Assembly: GCA_946699065.1 (NCBI GenBank)
Contig: CAMPDV010002454.1
Span: 1 to 64,000, forward strand
Length of the DNA: 64,000 nucleotides
Source of the DNA: Loxodes magnus
Lineage: Eukaryota; Ciliophora; Karyorelictea; Loxodida; Loxodidae
Reading direction: 5' to 3'
Below are positions 34,368-46,529 of this stretch, in pieces (within the stretch, counting starts at the first letter, position 1; each line of letters begins with the position of its first letter). The translations under genes were made by a program, and so were the position numbers. The notes under the pieces were generated by a model that was not told where the DNA came from, ran no database searches, and saw nothing but the letters and a program-made list of their open reading frames with translations.

Positions 34368-36885
34368 TCACTTCCATTTAGCTAAAAACTTGTATCCACA
34401 AATATTAAATTCTATCATATCCTAAATTTTATAGCCAAATGATTTTTTTCTATCTTTAAACGACTAATAATCATTTAAGTGTACATATGATCCGTTTGCA
34501 CTATTGTTATCAGCATATATCCAGCCAAAATTTTAATCATATTAGAAATAGCCATGATTCTCAGAAATATGTGAACTTTATAGTTAGCATTATTAGCTTG
34601 TTCTACCAACGAAAAACTAGTTTTTATTTGGAGATTCATATTCTATTCTTTTAGCTTTGCTTGCTTGATGTCCCTACTAAAGGAGTCCTCTAAATAATTT
34701 AAACTTTATATAAGGTTTAGGGCCTTTTTTTATGACATTTCTTTCAAATCTCTTAAGCTTCTAATTAAACTAAATTATCTACTCTTATGAAGATGCTTTT
34801 TACTTATATAACTAACCTTCACTTTCTATCATAGTGTTTTGGGCTTTTGAATACTAGTTTAATTATGGATTTTACTCTTGTATCAGCATTCTTTTTTCCT
34901 CTTCGTTTTAGTTAACTTAGTAAATTTAAATATTACTATCTCTTTATTCAACTTAAAGGCTAGTAATCAATTAGCCTTACATTTAATTAGCATTTTACTA
35001 AAATTGATAACCTTTTTGTTTGTTCTAGTTGTTATGATATTTAGAGTCTAGTTAATCGTTCTATATTTATAGAGGTATCTGAAATAAATGCTGATAATGT
35101 TTTAAATTTTTTTAATGGATCTAATCCCTAGGGTTTTCTTTTTAAAAGTTCAACTCTACATTACTAGTATTTAAAATTTTAATGAAATCGTCAGGAGGAT
35201 ATACTAAATTTTCCAAATCTAACTTTTCATCTACCACAACTTCGTCAATAATTATTGTATAATTTTAAGCTAACTCAAGTATAATTCCTTCCTGAATTAT
35301 TAATTTATGATTTTTTATTTACAGACTTGTCCCCTGAATACTTCCCATATCCTTTATGTAAAATGCATCCTCTTCAGTTGCATAATAGATTTAAGTTTAT
35401 TTTTTTGAAATTCCAGCTATGTTAGAGTTAAACTTCATTTAGTTTTTACAATTCTCTATTTATCCAATATAAACTTTTCCTTTAAAAATCTAGTCCCTTA
35501 TTTTTCCCTTACCAATTACAAATACTCGTTCAGGTTAAGGTTAATCTTAGTGCCTTTTCTGTTCATTTCTTCCTCTTTAAGTAGCAATAAATTAAATTGA
35601 CAAGAGAGGACTTTAAGAAATATCATGAATTAATAGGCTATGATTGATGTTCTTTTCATATCTTCATTAAAATTTTTCTGTTCTTTTCAAAAGTTCTTTT
35701 TGCTTATTAACTTGATCTCACTCGCTTTTGAAAAAAATACTAATTTATTCCCAGTTTACTACGCACTCATTTTACTATTAGCTTTACAATTTTAAAATGC
35801 TTATTAATAGTATCCTCAAGCCGTCTAATTTATTAAGAGCTAGCTCATATTGCTGATCTGTTCTAATAAAATAGACAAATGCTTGCAAGAATTCTTCAAA
35901 TTATATTGTAAAGTTTTAAGTTAAATTAGGATGTAAATTAGCAAATCTTTTAATTATCTCATGATCTATATATTTTCATATAAACTATGCTTGTGCTTCC
36001 TAGTTTGCTAAGTTTTGGGTCTAAGTTTAAAGAATACTATTAAATTATTGGATTAAATCTTACTCAATTTGCTTTAAAATTATTTATTTTTCATTTTATT
36101 ACTACAATTCCTCTTAACTGAATGCCTCTTTAAATAAATCTCTTAGCTTTTAGAATATTTTCTCTAGGTTTTAAAAAGACTTCACTATCTTTTATTACTG
36201 CTGCTGCTAATCTAATATTGGCATGGTTTGCTATGGCTTTAAGTTCAAAATTAGCAAATTGGTTTTGTTTAAGAGCTTTAAGATATTATCGGTACTCAAT
36301 GGTTAAACTTATCTTTCTTTAAAGTAACTTACATACTTCATATTAATTCAATTGATAGCTTCTAGACTTTAAATGAACGAATTCTCTTAAAATAAACCAG
36401 CTTTTCTTAAATTTTGCTAAATTTTTAGAAGCGCTGACTAAATATACAATAAGCTATCCATATTTTAAGATTGACGCTGTTTAATTTAAATTTATTACAT
36501 TTACAATATAATTTTTTTATTGTTGTTGATAAATGCAAAAATACTTGTTAAACTAAGAAATGTATTTTAGATTTTTTAAATTATAAAAGAAATTATTAGT
36601 ATTAAGCTTTTAATTAACTATCTTTTACTTTAATAGCTTATTTATAATTCTCAACAACTAATTATTCTTCTTTAGATTCATTTGCTTATTTAAAGCTCAA
36701 GATTTAAATAGAATCTAATTTAGTTATATCATTATGCTACTAAAAGAGATTATCTGATTGCTGCTATTTAGAAAGATTGCTTGTTGCTTATCAGTTTAAA
36801 ATTGAGAAATGTTCTTAATTAAATTTTGGAATTAAGAGTAGTAGCAATTTGTTAAAAATCTAAAAGTTTTAATTTAATCTATAAT
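34368..36885 (-). CDS. FHA-domain protein with helical (TPR-like) N-terminus
   Basis: Minus strand. From about 36110 to 34368 one frame stays open for some 580 codons. The C-terminal FHA domain is clear at 34640-34380: FFVGRT, SSHISENHGYF, NNSANGSYVHL, then FNICGYKFLAKW. FHA domains bind phosphothreonine peptides. An FHA-like region also lies near 35500-35230 (VYIGQIENCKN, AGISKKQTQ, IKDMGSIQGTSL). The N-terminal part is helical and TPR-like (VENYKQAIKV, YRQYLKALKQNQFANFELKAI) but needs two frame changes. The TGA after KWK at 34368-34370 could be the stop. A signalling adaptor is likely; the partner is unknown. Confidence 0.65.
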
Positions 36886-36889
36886 ATAA

Positions 36890-37700
36890 TTATATTTTAT
36901 AAAATGTTAATTAGTTAATAAACTTAAATTATTATATCACTAATCATTAAGAAACCAGAAATAAATCCTATTATTATATTTAATCATTTAGTACTTTATA
37001 TTAGTATTTAGGACTCTATTCAAGCATTAATACTTAATAAGTAATTTAAACTAATCTTATTACTTTGCTTAGAGAATGTTTTGTTTCGCTTATTTTCGTT
37101 TCTTTCTATACATTAAACTAGTTCAATCTCATATAGAAAGATAATTTTTATTTGCTAGCTTTAATAAATTGTTTTGGTAATTGTTTATAGCTTAATAAAT
37201 ATTTTAGACAATGAAGCTTATTAAAGGAATTAATCCTAATATTACATTACAAATTTATAATAATAAGCATTTAATATTTTTTACTATATATCACTATTTT
37301 AATCTAAATCTCATGTAAATCCATTTTTAAGATAAGAGTGATATTCTTCATAATTATAGCATTATATATAAAAATGATTTATCTCTTTTACTCTATTAAA
37401 TTTAAAATTTAATTTAAGTAAATTCAATAGAAAATAGGAAAGACACTTGTCAAGCAAATTAAAAAGCACATATAGAAAAATAAAAATTTGTAGACTTTAA
37501 ATTAAATATATATTTGAATGATAGTGCTCTAAATCTTAAGAGTTTCAATAATTTAAACTAAAGAATATTATTTTAATCTATTAAAGGATTTTCCTCTTTT
37601 AATACAATTTTATTTAATTAGCTATTAAATAAAATCTATTTTTTATAAATTTTCTTAATACTTTGCAAATAACATTCCTTCTAAACTAATTAAAAATGAT
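36890..37700. other. AT-rich region, nothing recognised
   Basis: Upstream of the FHA gene. It contains the geometric centre of the inverted repeat (about 37675), but no local palindrome was noticed there. Confidence 0.4.
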
Positions 37701-38520
37701 AAGATAAGATAAGTCAATTAACATAATAACTGCCTTCAATAGGCTGATCACGGTTGATTAAAAAATTATTGGGAGTTACCCCTATATTCTTGAATTTCTT
37801 CGTCAGGATTAATTTTTTTTATTACGTACCTTCCGGTGTCGACTTAGCCTTTCTTTACTATTGGAATCTTGTTACAATCTCAGTCTTTGCAAAATATTAG
37901 TCTGGCTCTTCTCTCCTATGTATTAGCAATGACTTCCAGAAGCTGGTCTCCATTTTACAAATTTCTTCTAAATATTTTTCCTTATTCAGTGCAGTAAAGT
38001 TTATTCATTTTGTTCCAAATTTCTGGTTTTCTAACTTTTATTTAAATTGGAATTGTCTATCGTTTTTATATAAATGTCCTATTTTAAAACAGTAGAAACA
38101 TCTTGAATTGCATTTTTTGTACCGTATTATGATTTTCCACATTTTTTTATTAGAAAAATTTTTTTCCGACTAGAAAAAAATTTGGAATTCTGTTATTTCA
38201 CAATCGTAGGATCATTATAAAGGAAAAGAAGTTATTACTAATTAGTTTGCCTTTTATTTTAGTTTAGCTAAAACTCCGCTTTTTTCCAGTTCTTCACTAA
38301 GTTGAGAGTTTGAGGCTTTGTTTCTTAATTCCGTTTTTAGTAATTGATTTTCACTTTATAATTATTGCACAGTAAAAGTAAAAGATTTAATCTGTTAATT
38401 CAGGTAAAGTAATGACTGTTACATCTTTTTACTTTCCGTTTCTAGGGAGTATATTTCTACGAGAGAATTTTATTAGTCGATGTTCTGGTAATTTTTAGAG
38501 TATTATTTCTTAGGAGCCAT
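37700..38520 (-). mobile_element. Zinc-knuckle element, family C relative, long open frame
   Basis: Minus strand from ATG 38520. It starts MAPKKQYSKNYQNID, similar to family A. A coiled coil follows (LQSENQLLKTELRNK, LSEELEKSG). The knuckle near residue 150 is CFYCFKIGHLYKND, C-x2-C-x4-H with the last Cys replaced by Asp. The first frame is open for about 270 codons. The family C C-terminal domain (GKIFRRNLQNG, NTQERRARLIF, FCKDWDCNKIP, GRYVIKKINPDEE) reads in a shifted frame from about 37985. It joins the N-terminal style of family A to the C-terminus of family C, tying the families together. Confidence 0.6.
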
Positions 38521-38529
38521 TTTTTATAT

Positions 38530-39255
38530 ACTGATAATAATTATTAACAAAATTTAAATTTAAAAATTATAACTTTTCTAAATTATTTTTTTCTTAGTTT
38601 TGATTATACTTTAACTTTATCTACAACTTATAGGAACATGAACAACCTACCAAAAAAGATATATCTTTAATCGCAATTTATACTCAGTTTAAAATATTAG
38701 TGTAATATATTAGTTAGAAATAAAATATAACTATATTTAATTTAAAGCAATGCTTTTTATCTAGCAATTAACTTTAATTTAGGATTTTTTTTCTAGAATA
38801 AAGCAAAAGTTTTAAATATTTATTATTTAAGTTAGCATTTTTTGTATTAATTAAAGCTTTTCTAAATAAATCTGATTGATATTTTATTGTACGAATTTAA
38901 AATACTTGTTGCTTATATTTAGTAGGTAAATTTAAATCTTAAAATTTAGAATATTTCAGATAATTGTTTTAACTTCTCACAGATTTAGAACTTGCTATTT
39001 ACCATTTTAAACTTTCTTTTTGCTTAAAAAATTTAATTCTTTGATATTAAAATTTCATTAAAAATGTCTTATTTATTTTTGTAATATTTGGCTTATTAAA
39101 TTTTATAGTTATTTTTAGCAAAAAATAAGAAAGCCGTTTCTTTTAAAAAGTGTAGAAGACTAAATAATTATTTATGTTTGTAGAATAAAATTAATAAATA
39201 GCTCTTGTTATTTAGAATGATAATATTTCTTCTTTATCAATGATAAAAATAACAT
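38530..39255. other. AT-rich region, nothing recognised
   Basis: Spacer between two divergent zinc-knuckle elements. No feature seen. Confidence 0.4.
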
Positions 39256-39261
39256 TTATTC

Positions 39262-40055
39262 TAAGAAGCAGCAGAACTTATATCCAAATACTAAAACACA
39301 AAAATATCCTCAAAGCCAAAAAATTCCCCTTTTATGCAATCAAAGAAAGTTAGATTCAAGAATGGTACAATTAACCACTTGGAAATTCAGAATTCATAAA
39401 AACTATCTTTAGAAACTTAAAAAAGATATCATACAATGCATTAAAAGAATTAAGTATTTAAAATAGATACCTCATGGAGAAAGCTAAAAAATTAGAAAAA
39501 GTAATCATTACTATACAAGAAAATCAACATTAATCAACTTAAGATATGCAAATATTGGAATTTAGAATAACTTAAGATAACATCATTTTCTTTATAGCAG
39601 AACCAATTAGACCTATAAAAATTGAAAATTAAGTCTAAATTTAAAATAAGCAGTTAACTTAATCTTAAATAATTCATTATTTTTATTTTTATAAGTGATA
39701 CAGAAAAGAGATTAAAGGAAGAACAAATGATTCATTTTTAATTAACAACGCTAGTGAATAAATGTTATAAATTAAGAACATTAAAAAATTAACAGTATAA
39801 AAAGCTATTTAGGATATATCTAACATAAAGTTGCTAAATTAAAACAAAATATTCTTAATTAAAATTTTAATTCTTGGAATAATAATCATGATCGCAGCAA
39901 ACATATATAAAGCTATGCAGAATGTTAAAGATGATGAGCTATGTAGTTCTACATTCTAACTAAGCCTAGTGGGATTTTTTATAAAAATAATGGAGAAAAG
40001 CTAATAGAATAGGCCAGATGCCAAACTACTAAGTATTTAACAAAACTTTTTAGGT
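39262..40055 (+). mobile_element. Zinc-knuckle element, family A, old decayed copy
   Basis: Plus strand, collinear with the family A elements but strongly diverged. Recognisable pieces: the PLGN-like segment near 39378, the coiled coil near 39470-39540, and the final IGQMPNYQVFNKTF near 40006-40050. The knuckle cysteines are gone. It shows that family A has been present for a long time. Confidence 0.5.
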
Positions 40056-40059
40056 TTGT

Positions 40060-41180
40060 TTTAATAAATTTGGCAAACATAACCTCAATGATAAAACTGT
40101 AGGAAAAGCATAATTTATAGAAATAATAAACTCCTTCAAATTATTAGTAAGAATAAAAAAATTACAAATATAGAATCTTAAAAATTCTATATTGACCAAA
40201 GATTTTTCCAAATTTTATTCTTAAGCCAGTTCTCTTCTTTCTCTGTTAATTTTAAGCATCATATAGCTCCATTTAGTATTTAAATAATATTTTTCTATTT
40301 GCTTCTGCTATTAATCTATGCAAATCCATTCTTTAATTCAACTTTCTCCTATAAGTCTGACCTTCTCACGAGCAATATATGTGATTATTTTGCTCAATAT
40401 TTTTTCTCCTCTATCCTTTATTTTTTTTAAATATCAGCACTTAATCAAGTATCCTTACTTTCTGCAGAATTAATATCTTAATATATTACACTGATTTAAA
40501 TGTGAACTGGTTTTGCTCTTTCTCAATTCCATATGGTTTCTGTTAATTTATTTGTATTTATTTATTGATTGTATATATCAATTAAATTGACTAAAAATCT
40601 CTCATTTTTTTAATTTTCATGCTTATCCCTTGCTTTTAGATTTTTTGCTAATTTCCTACTTTAATAAGTTATTCTTATGTTTAATTAGTCCGCGCTTTAA
40701 AACTAGGTCCTAATTTTTCATTTAAATTCATAATTTAAGATCTGGTTCTACAAAATCAACTCTTCTAATTTTTCTGATAATTCATGTTAGTGATTGCTTA
40801 GTTTTTTCTTTAAAAATATAATTCATTTTTTTATAAGTAAATAAATGTGATTATAGAGCACGCATCACCTCAATGGGGCGTAGCTCCTTAATAAAGATTT
40901 TTAAAGCTAAAAAAAATTCCTTGCTGAAGTCTTCCACAGTGCTAGCAGTTCCTTGTGAATTTTTTCTTCTATAAGGCCGCGATCGGAATGCTACCCTAAG
41001 AGACCTTGGTATCTGGGATCTTTCGTCATTAATGCTACTTGATACCTCTTCGGTTTTGTCATCTCTTCTATTGGCTCTTAACAAAATTTTTGATTGGTTC
41101 TTCACCTATGGGGTACTTCCTGGTAACAGAATTTAAGTCAGTTTCAGTTGGAGGATTACTCCTCCCTATTTATTTATATA
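40060..41180 (-). mobile_element. Zinc-knuckle-like element, family G
   Basis: Minus strand. The 5' part (41150-40860) is GC-richer and reads KTEEVSSSINDERSQI, RSLRVAFRSRPYRRKN and STVEDFSKEF. The following part, from ATG 40828, is open for about 230 codons and basic. Near 40465-40430 a degenerate knuckle reads YQFCRKQGYLIKC, where the first Cys and the His appear changed to Tyr. It resembles CSFCRK of family C. Probably a decayed relative. Confidence 0.4.
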
Positions 41181-41254
41181 TAATATCTTAGTTTAATTTA
41201 TTAAAATATAAATAAAATATTTATTTATTAACTTAAAAAAGTGAACCAAATATG

Positions 41255-42201
41255 AGAATCTCAATTCCTTTTAGAGAACAACAGTTCATACTCCCTGCTG
41301 TTTAATATAAATGTTTGGGAATCTCAATTTTGGCGAAATTGGGAACTAGGATATCTCCAGGTTTTTCTATCTTTTATTTGTAGCTTTGGATTATTCAAAT
41401 CTTTCTTGGTTTGATAGATTGATCCACTAAGGCTATAATACAGTCTGTTTAGTCTTTCTTCTTTTTACTTTATCCTTTTCTCTCTTGAATCAAATATTTT
41501 TGTTGCTTTTATTGAAATTTCAAAACTTTCGTATAAAAATTTAATGCATTTCCTCAGCAGAAACACTTTTTCCTAAATTTTATATTTTTCTCATTCTAAG
41601 ATAATTCTTTAGATTCCAATCCATTGATATTGCTTCATTATTAATTTGCTTTATTCTTAGATTTATTTGCTGTTCTCTTATTCCTTTTTGCTCAAGTGCT
41701 CATTTACTTGATTAAAAAATGATTTTGATAGTTCTAAATATTGTTGAATTCATCTATCTGGCTTTCTTGATCTCTATTCTGAAAACATCCTGTTGATTTT
41801 GTCTTCCAACTTTTTTGTGAGCTTCCTGAAGATACTTGAGTTTCTGTATATTTTTCTGGAAGTTTACGACCATAAGGGCGTAAGTTGAGCAACACTGACT
41901 TACTCAGTTCCAAATTTGCAGGTCATAGTTTCTGATACATTACAATTTTCTTTGTCTTGCGTGATTTTCTTCTGATGATGGTATTCCCGGTGTATGCTTT
42001 TTATAAGTTCTTTTTTATTTTTTTAAATTATCCCTTTTATGCTATTTTGAGAATATTTATCTTGCTTAGCTCCCTTTAAGAAGCTTTCAAGGATCTTAGA
42101 AGAAGATTATGTAGATTTAAAAGTAACTATGTTTTAGAGAATTGACGTTCTGGCTTACTTTTCTTCTATTAGGAGGCATATAATGAAATTTCTGAAGCCA
42201 T
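41255..42201 (-). mobile_element. Zinc-knuckle element, family B, decayed copy
   Basis: Minus strand from ATG 42201 (MASEISLYAS). A coiled-coil and basic middle leads to a damaged knuckle near 41570 (CFCWGNALNFYTK), where the second Cys is Trp and the His is Asn. The family B tail reads KHLYQTAGSMNCC near 41310-41280. Compared with the 969-bp copies it has lost its metal ligands but kept the C-terminal signature. It directly follows the third ZR copy. Confidence 0.5.
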
Positions 42202-42244
42202 CAACAATATTTATTTAATTATCAAAAATAAAAGTATAAATTTA

Positions 42245-43697
42245 AATATAGTTTGTTTAATTGTTTAACTCATCTTTTGTTATAAATAAATCTTTTTGCC
42301 ATCTTTACTTTTTTCAATCCTTTCATCTATTTTGAAGTTTTCTATTTTATATGAAATTTCTTTTCTAAACATTTTCTTTCTTTTAGAAATTATTTCCTTT
42401 CTATATTCCCTTCCTTTAATGCATATTCATAATAATTTTATTGTTTAAGTTCTTTTTATTTTTAACTATTTATTACTTCTTCATAACTTCTTTAATTTTG
42501 ATGCAAGAATTAGTTTATATCAATGAATATAGAATTACATTAAGATAAAAGTAACAAATGTTAATTTTTTTTTAATATTTCTTAATTTTTTTAATTTAAC
42601 ATTTCTTCTTTTTTATTTTATTTCTTTTATATTTCATCCAATAGATATTATCTTCCTTTCGGAGAGCTTAAATATCTTCCTCGCTCTTCACTTTAATGAA
42701 ATAAATCAAATTAAACTTCTTTGGTAATCAAATTATATGGCTACGATTCTGATTATTATTATTTTTCATTTCTCTTGCTTAGAAATAGACTTTATTTTCA
42801 TAGTGCTTTTTCCAAATTTATAGTTTCGAAAGGTCTAAAACTAGCAGCTGATTTGATAGGATTGAATGGATCTACTAAAAGGAATTGAAGCTAGAGTATT
42901 TGACTTGACAGTTGATTAGTAATTTGATAAGAATGTCAATATTGTCTACTATGGAACACTATTAAGGCAGTGTTTTCTCATTCAAAGTCTAGACATTTGG
43001 ATATATCTTTTTCTTGTTTTGCTATTCTTCATTAGTAAGTTATGTTTTCTTGTGTAAATGGAATGAAATAATTTGCAGTTGCTATGACATTTTCTTGTTC
43101 ACTTTCTTTTGATCACTCTTAAGTGTATCCTGGTTATAGCTGTATGATGTTACTCTTGATAATAACTTATAAAGTGGAGTTTTCTATAAATGAGTGATAA
43201 GGAGAAAAGAGTTAGAGATAAGGTAAACTTAAAGTTAAAAGATTACTTAAAGTAGAATACATTTCTTTATTTGAGGGATTAACTCCTGGTATTCATGAAA
43301 CACAAACACACTTTCCTTACTAAATTTAAAAATCAGCAGGAACTAAATTTCAATGATACTTAGGAAGATATAAAGAGGGATCTATAATATTGGTTTTCTA
43401 CTAAGTTTCTATTAAATGCTAAAAGTTAATTTCTTCTATCTTCTACACTGTAGCTATTAACTAGTTTATCTAAATTTATCCATTCTAAATATTTTGTTTA
43501 TAAGGAATTTTTAGTTAACAGATGCTTTCAATAAACTATTAGTTAGCTTAAATGAAGCATAAGTTACAAATCTTTTTATCATTTAGTTCATTATAGCAAT
43601 ATTCACATACTTCTTAGAGTTGCTTATCACCTTTCTTTATCTCTACACTTTAGAAATCAGGGTTAAACTTATATTTAACTATGTTATATCCAAACAT
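42245..43697 (-). CDS. Zinc-ribbon protein ZR, third copy (mosaic)
   Basis: Minus strand from ATG 43697. From the start to about 42690 it is almost identical to the arm copies, including CEYC...CNLC. Below 42690 it is only a diverged homologue: NFKIDERIEKSKDGKKIYL aligns with the C-terminus of the arm copies but with many changes. The abrupt switch suggests gene conversion or recombination within the gene. The 3' part has several frame breaks. Confidence 0.5.
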
Positions 43698-44189
43698 TAT
43701 AAAGCAATATAATCAGTCACTTTAATTACTAACTTTACAAAATAAATCTTTTTAAGTTGCTAAATTCTAGTAGCTCTATATATCAATTCTGATTTGCTTA
43801 ATAGATTTATGTCACTTTATAAAATAAATTGAATTTACTTTAGAAAACTTAATTTAAAAATAAAATCTAAATTATTATAATAGAACTTTAGAGCAAATAC
43901 AAAAGATATAGTCTATTTTAAAATTATTTTCTATTCTTAATCAAAACATCAAATAAAATATTTAGCTGGTATGAATTTTTAAGATTTTTACTTTATTTAG
44001 CAAAAAACTATATTTTTAGATTTATTATTTTATTTATTTTGTGATATTTTAATATATATTTTATAAACTTTATTAAAATAATTTGAGTTATTCTATTAAT
44101 GAAGAAATTCAAATATATTCAAATTATTTTATTTTTAAACATTATTCTTTTATCATTATTTTCAATATAATAAAATAATTTCTTATTTT

Positions 44190-44580
44190 TATTATTTATG
44201 TTGTTAAAGAAATTAATTCAATAAAATAGTATTAACTTTTACTTTCAATGTTTTTCGGCATTTTTAATTTTCAGAATTCTTCCTTCAATAGAAGACATTT
44301 ATTGTCTTTAAAAAACTTCATAATTTATTCTCTTTGACTACCATTGATATACTCTTTTTTAAATTTTATCGTGATTGAGTAGCCTAATTCTGTAAGAAAG
44401 TAGAAATTATGAAAAATTTTACCCTAAGCCTTAAAATATTCTACTCTCTATCTAGAAATTAATTATCGCATAATTAATCATAAAATAACAACCTACTTAT
44501 GGATACTAGCAATCTTTTACTGCAGTCATTCTCTCAAGTTATTATAATGCGTATATTCTATTATTTGACCGCATACATCG
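44190..44580 (-). CDS. Hypothetical protein HX, third copy
   Basis: Nearly identical to 26795-27185 and open in the same frame. It is joined directly to the ZR upstream region because the family B element is missing here. Confidence 0.3.
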
Positions 44581-44589
44581 TATACTACA

Positions 44590-44753
44590 TAAAAGTTAAA
44601 AAAGTTAAAAAGCTTTGTTAAAGTCTTAGTAATCAGCCATCTGACCTATTTTATCAGCTTGTCTCCATTAGTTTGTCTTGAATTCCTACTAGGTTAGGCG
44701 GTTTAGCACTTCATTAGTGCACCATCCTTTAATATTCGGAATAGTTTTGATCT
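44590..44753 (-). mobile_element. Zinc-knuckle element, family A, 3' fragment
   Basis: Only the last ~165 bp of a family A element (C-terminal NEVLHRL ... IGQMADY region), fused at about 44753 to SSU rRNA sequence. The 5' part of the element, including the knuckle, is missing. Confidence 0.7.
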
Positions 44754-45268
44754 TGAAGATCAACTACTGCAATAGCATTTGTCAAGGATTTTTATATTAA
44801 TCAAGAACGAAAGTTAAGGGATCCAAGACGATCAGATACCGTTCTAATCTTAACCATAAACTATGCCGATTAGGGATCGGGGAGACCATATAAATCTCCT
44901 CGGTTCCTTCTGAGAAATCAAAGTCTTTGAGTTCTGGGGAGAGTATGGTCGCAAGACTGAAACTTAAAGGAATTGACGAAAGGGCACCACAAGGAGTGAA
45001 GCCTGCGGCTTAATTTGACTCAACACGGTGAAATTTACCAGATCCAGACATAGTAAGGATTGACAGAATGAGAGCTCTTTCTTGATTCTATGGGTGGTGG
45101 TGCATGGCCGTTCTTAGTTGGTGGAGTGGTTAATTCCGATAAATAACGAGAACTCAACCTGCTAAATAAACTCTTTCTATCCGAGGAATTTGTCTTCTTA
45201 GAGGGATTTCCAGCTTTTAGTTGGAAGAAAAGTAAGGTAATAACAGGTCTGTGATGACCTTAGATCAC
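44754..45268 (+). pseudogene. SSU (18S) rRNA fragment, 3' half, degenerate
   Basis: Highly conserved 18S segments are readable: AATCAAGAACGAAAGTT near 44800, ACGATCAGATACCGT near 44826, AAACTTAAAGGAATTGACG near 44960, TTGATTCTATGGGTGGTGG near 45080, and ACAGGTCTGTGATG near 45243. Near 45128 nine bases of the universally conserved GGAGTGATTTGTCTGG segment are missing. Several other invariant positions are changed. Neither end of an intact 18S gene is present. A cytosolic-type rRNA pseudogene. Confidence 0.85.
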
Positions 45269-45628
45269 AGTATGTGTTATCTGGAGCACCAACTACGATC
45301 AGGGAAACTTGCAGCATGTAATATGTAAGAGTCGTACCTATACCGCAGTAAGTCTCCAAGGTTAGCAGCCTCTAGTCAATAGGACAATGTAGGTAAGGGA
45401 AGTCGGCAAATTAGATCTGTAACTTCGGGAGAAAAATTGGCTCTGAGGGCCTGGCAGAAATCTCCACTGGATGGATTGTGTGACTTAATTTTCACGGAAG
45501 TGGGAGTTTTGTCACCATGGCCGAAGATGGTCGGCCCTGCGGCGAACGGCCACTTCAGAACTGGAGCGGCAGGAGGAATCCGACTGTTTAATTAAAGGGA
45601 AGCTTTGTGAAGGTGATATGCTAACACT

Positions 45629-45660
<32 letters not shown>

Positions 45661-45800
45661 GATGATGAGATTCAACGAAGCGCGGGTAAACGGTGGGAGT
45701 AGCTATGACTCTCTTTAGGTAGCAAAATGCCTCGTCATCTAATTAATGACGTGCATGAATGGATTAACGAGATTCCTATTGTCCCTATCTACACTGTCGT
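45269..45800 (+). pseudogene. LSU (28S) rRNA fragment fused to the SSU fragment
   Basis: 28S-type blocks: CAATGTAGGTAAGGGAAGTC near 45383, GATCTGTAACTTCGGGA near 45414, GACTGTTTAATTAAA near 45581, GATTTCTGCCCAGTGCTCTG near 45633, ACGTGCATGAATGGATTAAC near 45750. It follows the SSU fragment with no ITS or 5.8S between. A chimeric, non-functional arrangement in the same orientation. The junction lies within a few bases of 45268. Confidence 0.85.
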
Positions 45801-45849
45801 TAGTGTATCCTCCGCCTAGATAAGGATTGATATCTTGTATATTTTTTTA

Positions 45850-46525
45850 AAATTTGTTGCAATCTAATCTTTCTCTTTCTCTTTTTAGTTTTAGTTATTG
45901 ATGTATCTTCTTTCTATTCTCCAACTTCTTTTAGATATTTCAGTATTCTTATTTAAAATTTAAAATTTCTAATACCTTTCCACAGAAGCGTTCGAGATTT
46001 GCAATAATAGCATCTTTTTGCTTCTTATTTAGATCTAATCTTGATTTATTTTCTTCTTCGATTATCATTAGGTCATTTTCTTATTCTTATAGGTTCATTT
46101 AACGCTGTAATTTGTACTGATTTTCTTCTATTTTTTCTATTTTGTTGACCAGTTCTTTCTGCTTCTATTTTTTGGGTATTATGATTAATTGTTCTGGTCT
46201 TGTGAATATTTCAAATTGCGTTAAGGTCTCTTTCTTAGGTCATGAGTCTCGATTCTATTTCCTCTGGAATTTCAAATTTTTCTATCAGTCTCTTATTATC
46301 TTTCCTCAGCCTTTTGACCTCTTCCTGGAGTTCTATCATCACTTTTATCAGTTAATCATAGCTTATTTACTGCTCTGTTGTGAGATTCAAGACTTCCAAG
46401 CGCATAATACTTCTAACTATTTCCTTTGTTTTCTTCATAAATAAGAGATTCTATTTGAATGATGTTTGATTCCCTTTTCCCAATCCTAGCCTTTCTAGGA
46501 TTTCGTTAACTCCTACTTTTTTGGA
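45850..46525 (-). mobile_element. Zinc-knuckle element, family B relative, decayed
   Basis: Minus strand. SYDQLIKVMIELQEEVKRL near 46360-46310 aligns with SIEQLIKVVLNLQEEVKRL of the 969-bp element; the Gln is TAA here, TAG there. EEIESRLMTQERD near 46240 also matches. The knuckle near 46020 reads CYYCKSRTLLWKG, with the His lost. It lies head-on against the LSU rRNA fragment. Confidence 0.55.
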
Positions 46526-46529
46526 GCAC

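Larger units (their letters stand above)
42690..44753. repeat. Third, direct copy of part of the left arm, lacking the 969-bp element
   Basis: 42690-44182 matches 24330-25821 and 44183-44753 matches 26791-27360, both in the same orientation as the left arm. The family B element between them is absent. At some positions (for example TTTCGAAAGG near 42824) this copy agrees with the right arm rather than the left. It ends abruptly where rRNA sequence begins. Confidence 0.8.

Noticed and set aside
44754..45800. A functional rRNA operon or a Tetrahymena-like rDNA palindrome
   Set aside because: Only internal SSU and LSU fragments are present, fused, with a deletion in an invariant region, and they sit in the unique centre rather than in the inverted arms.
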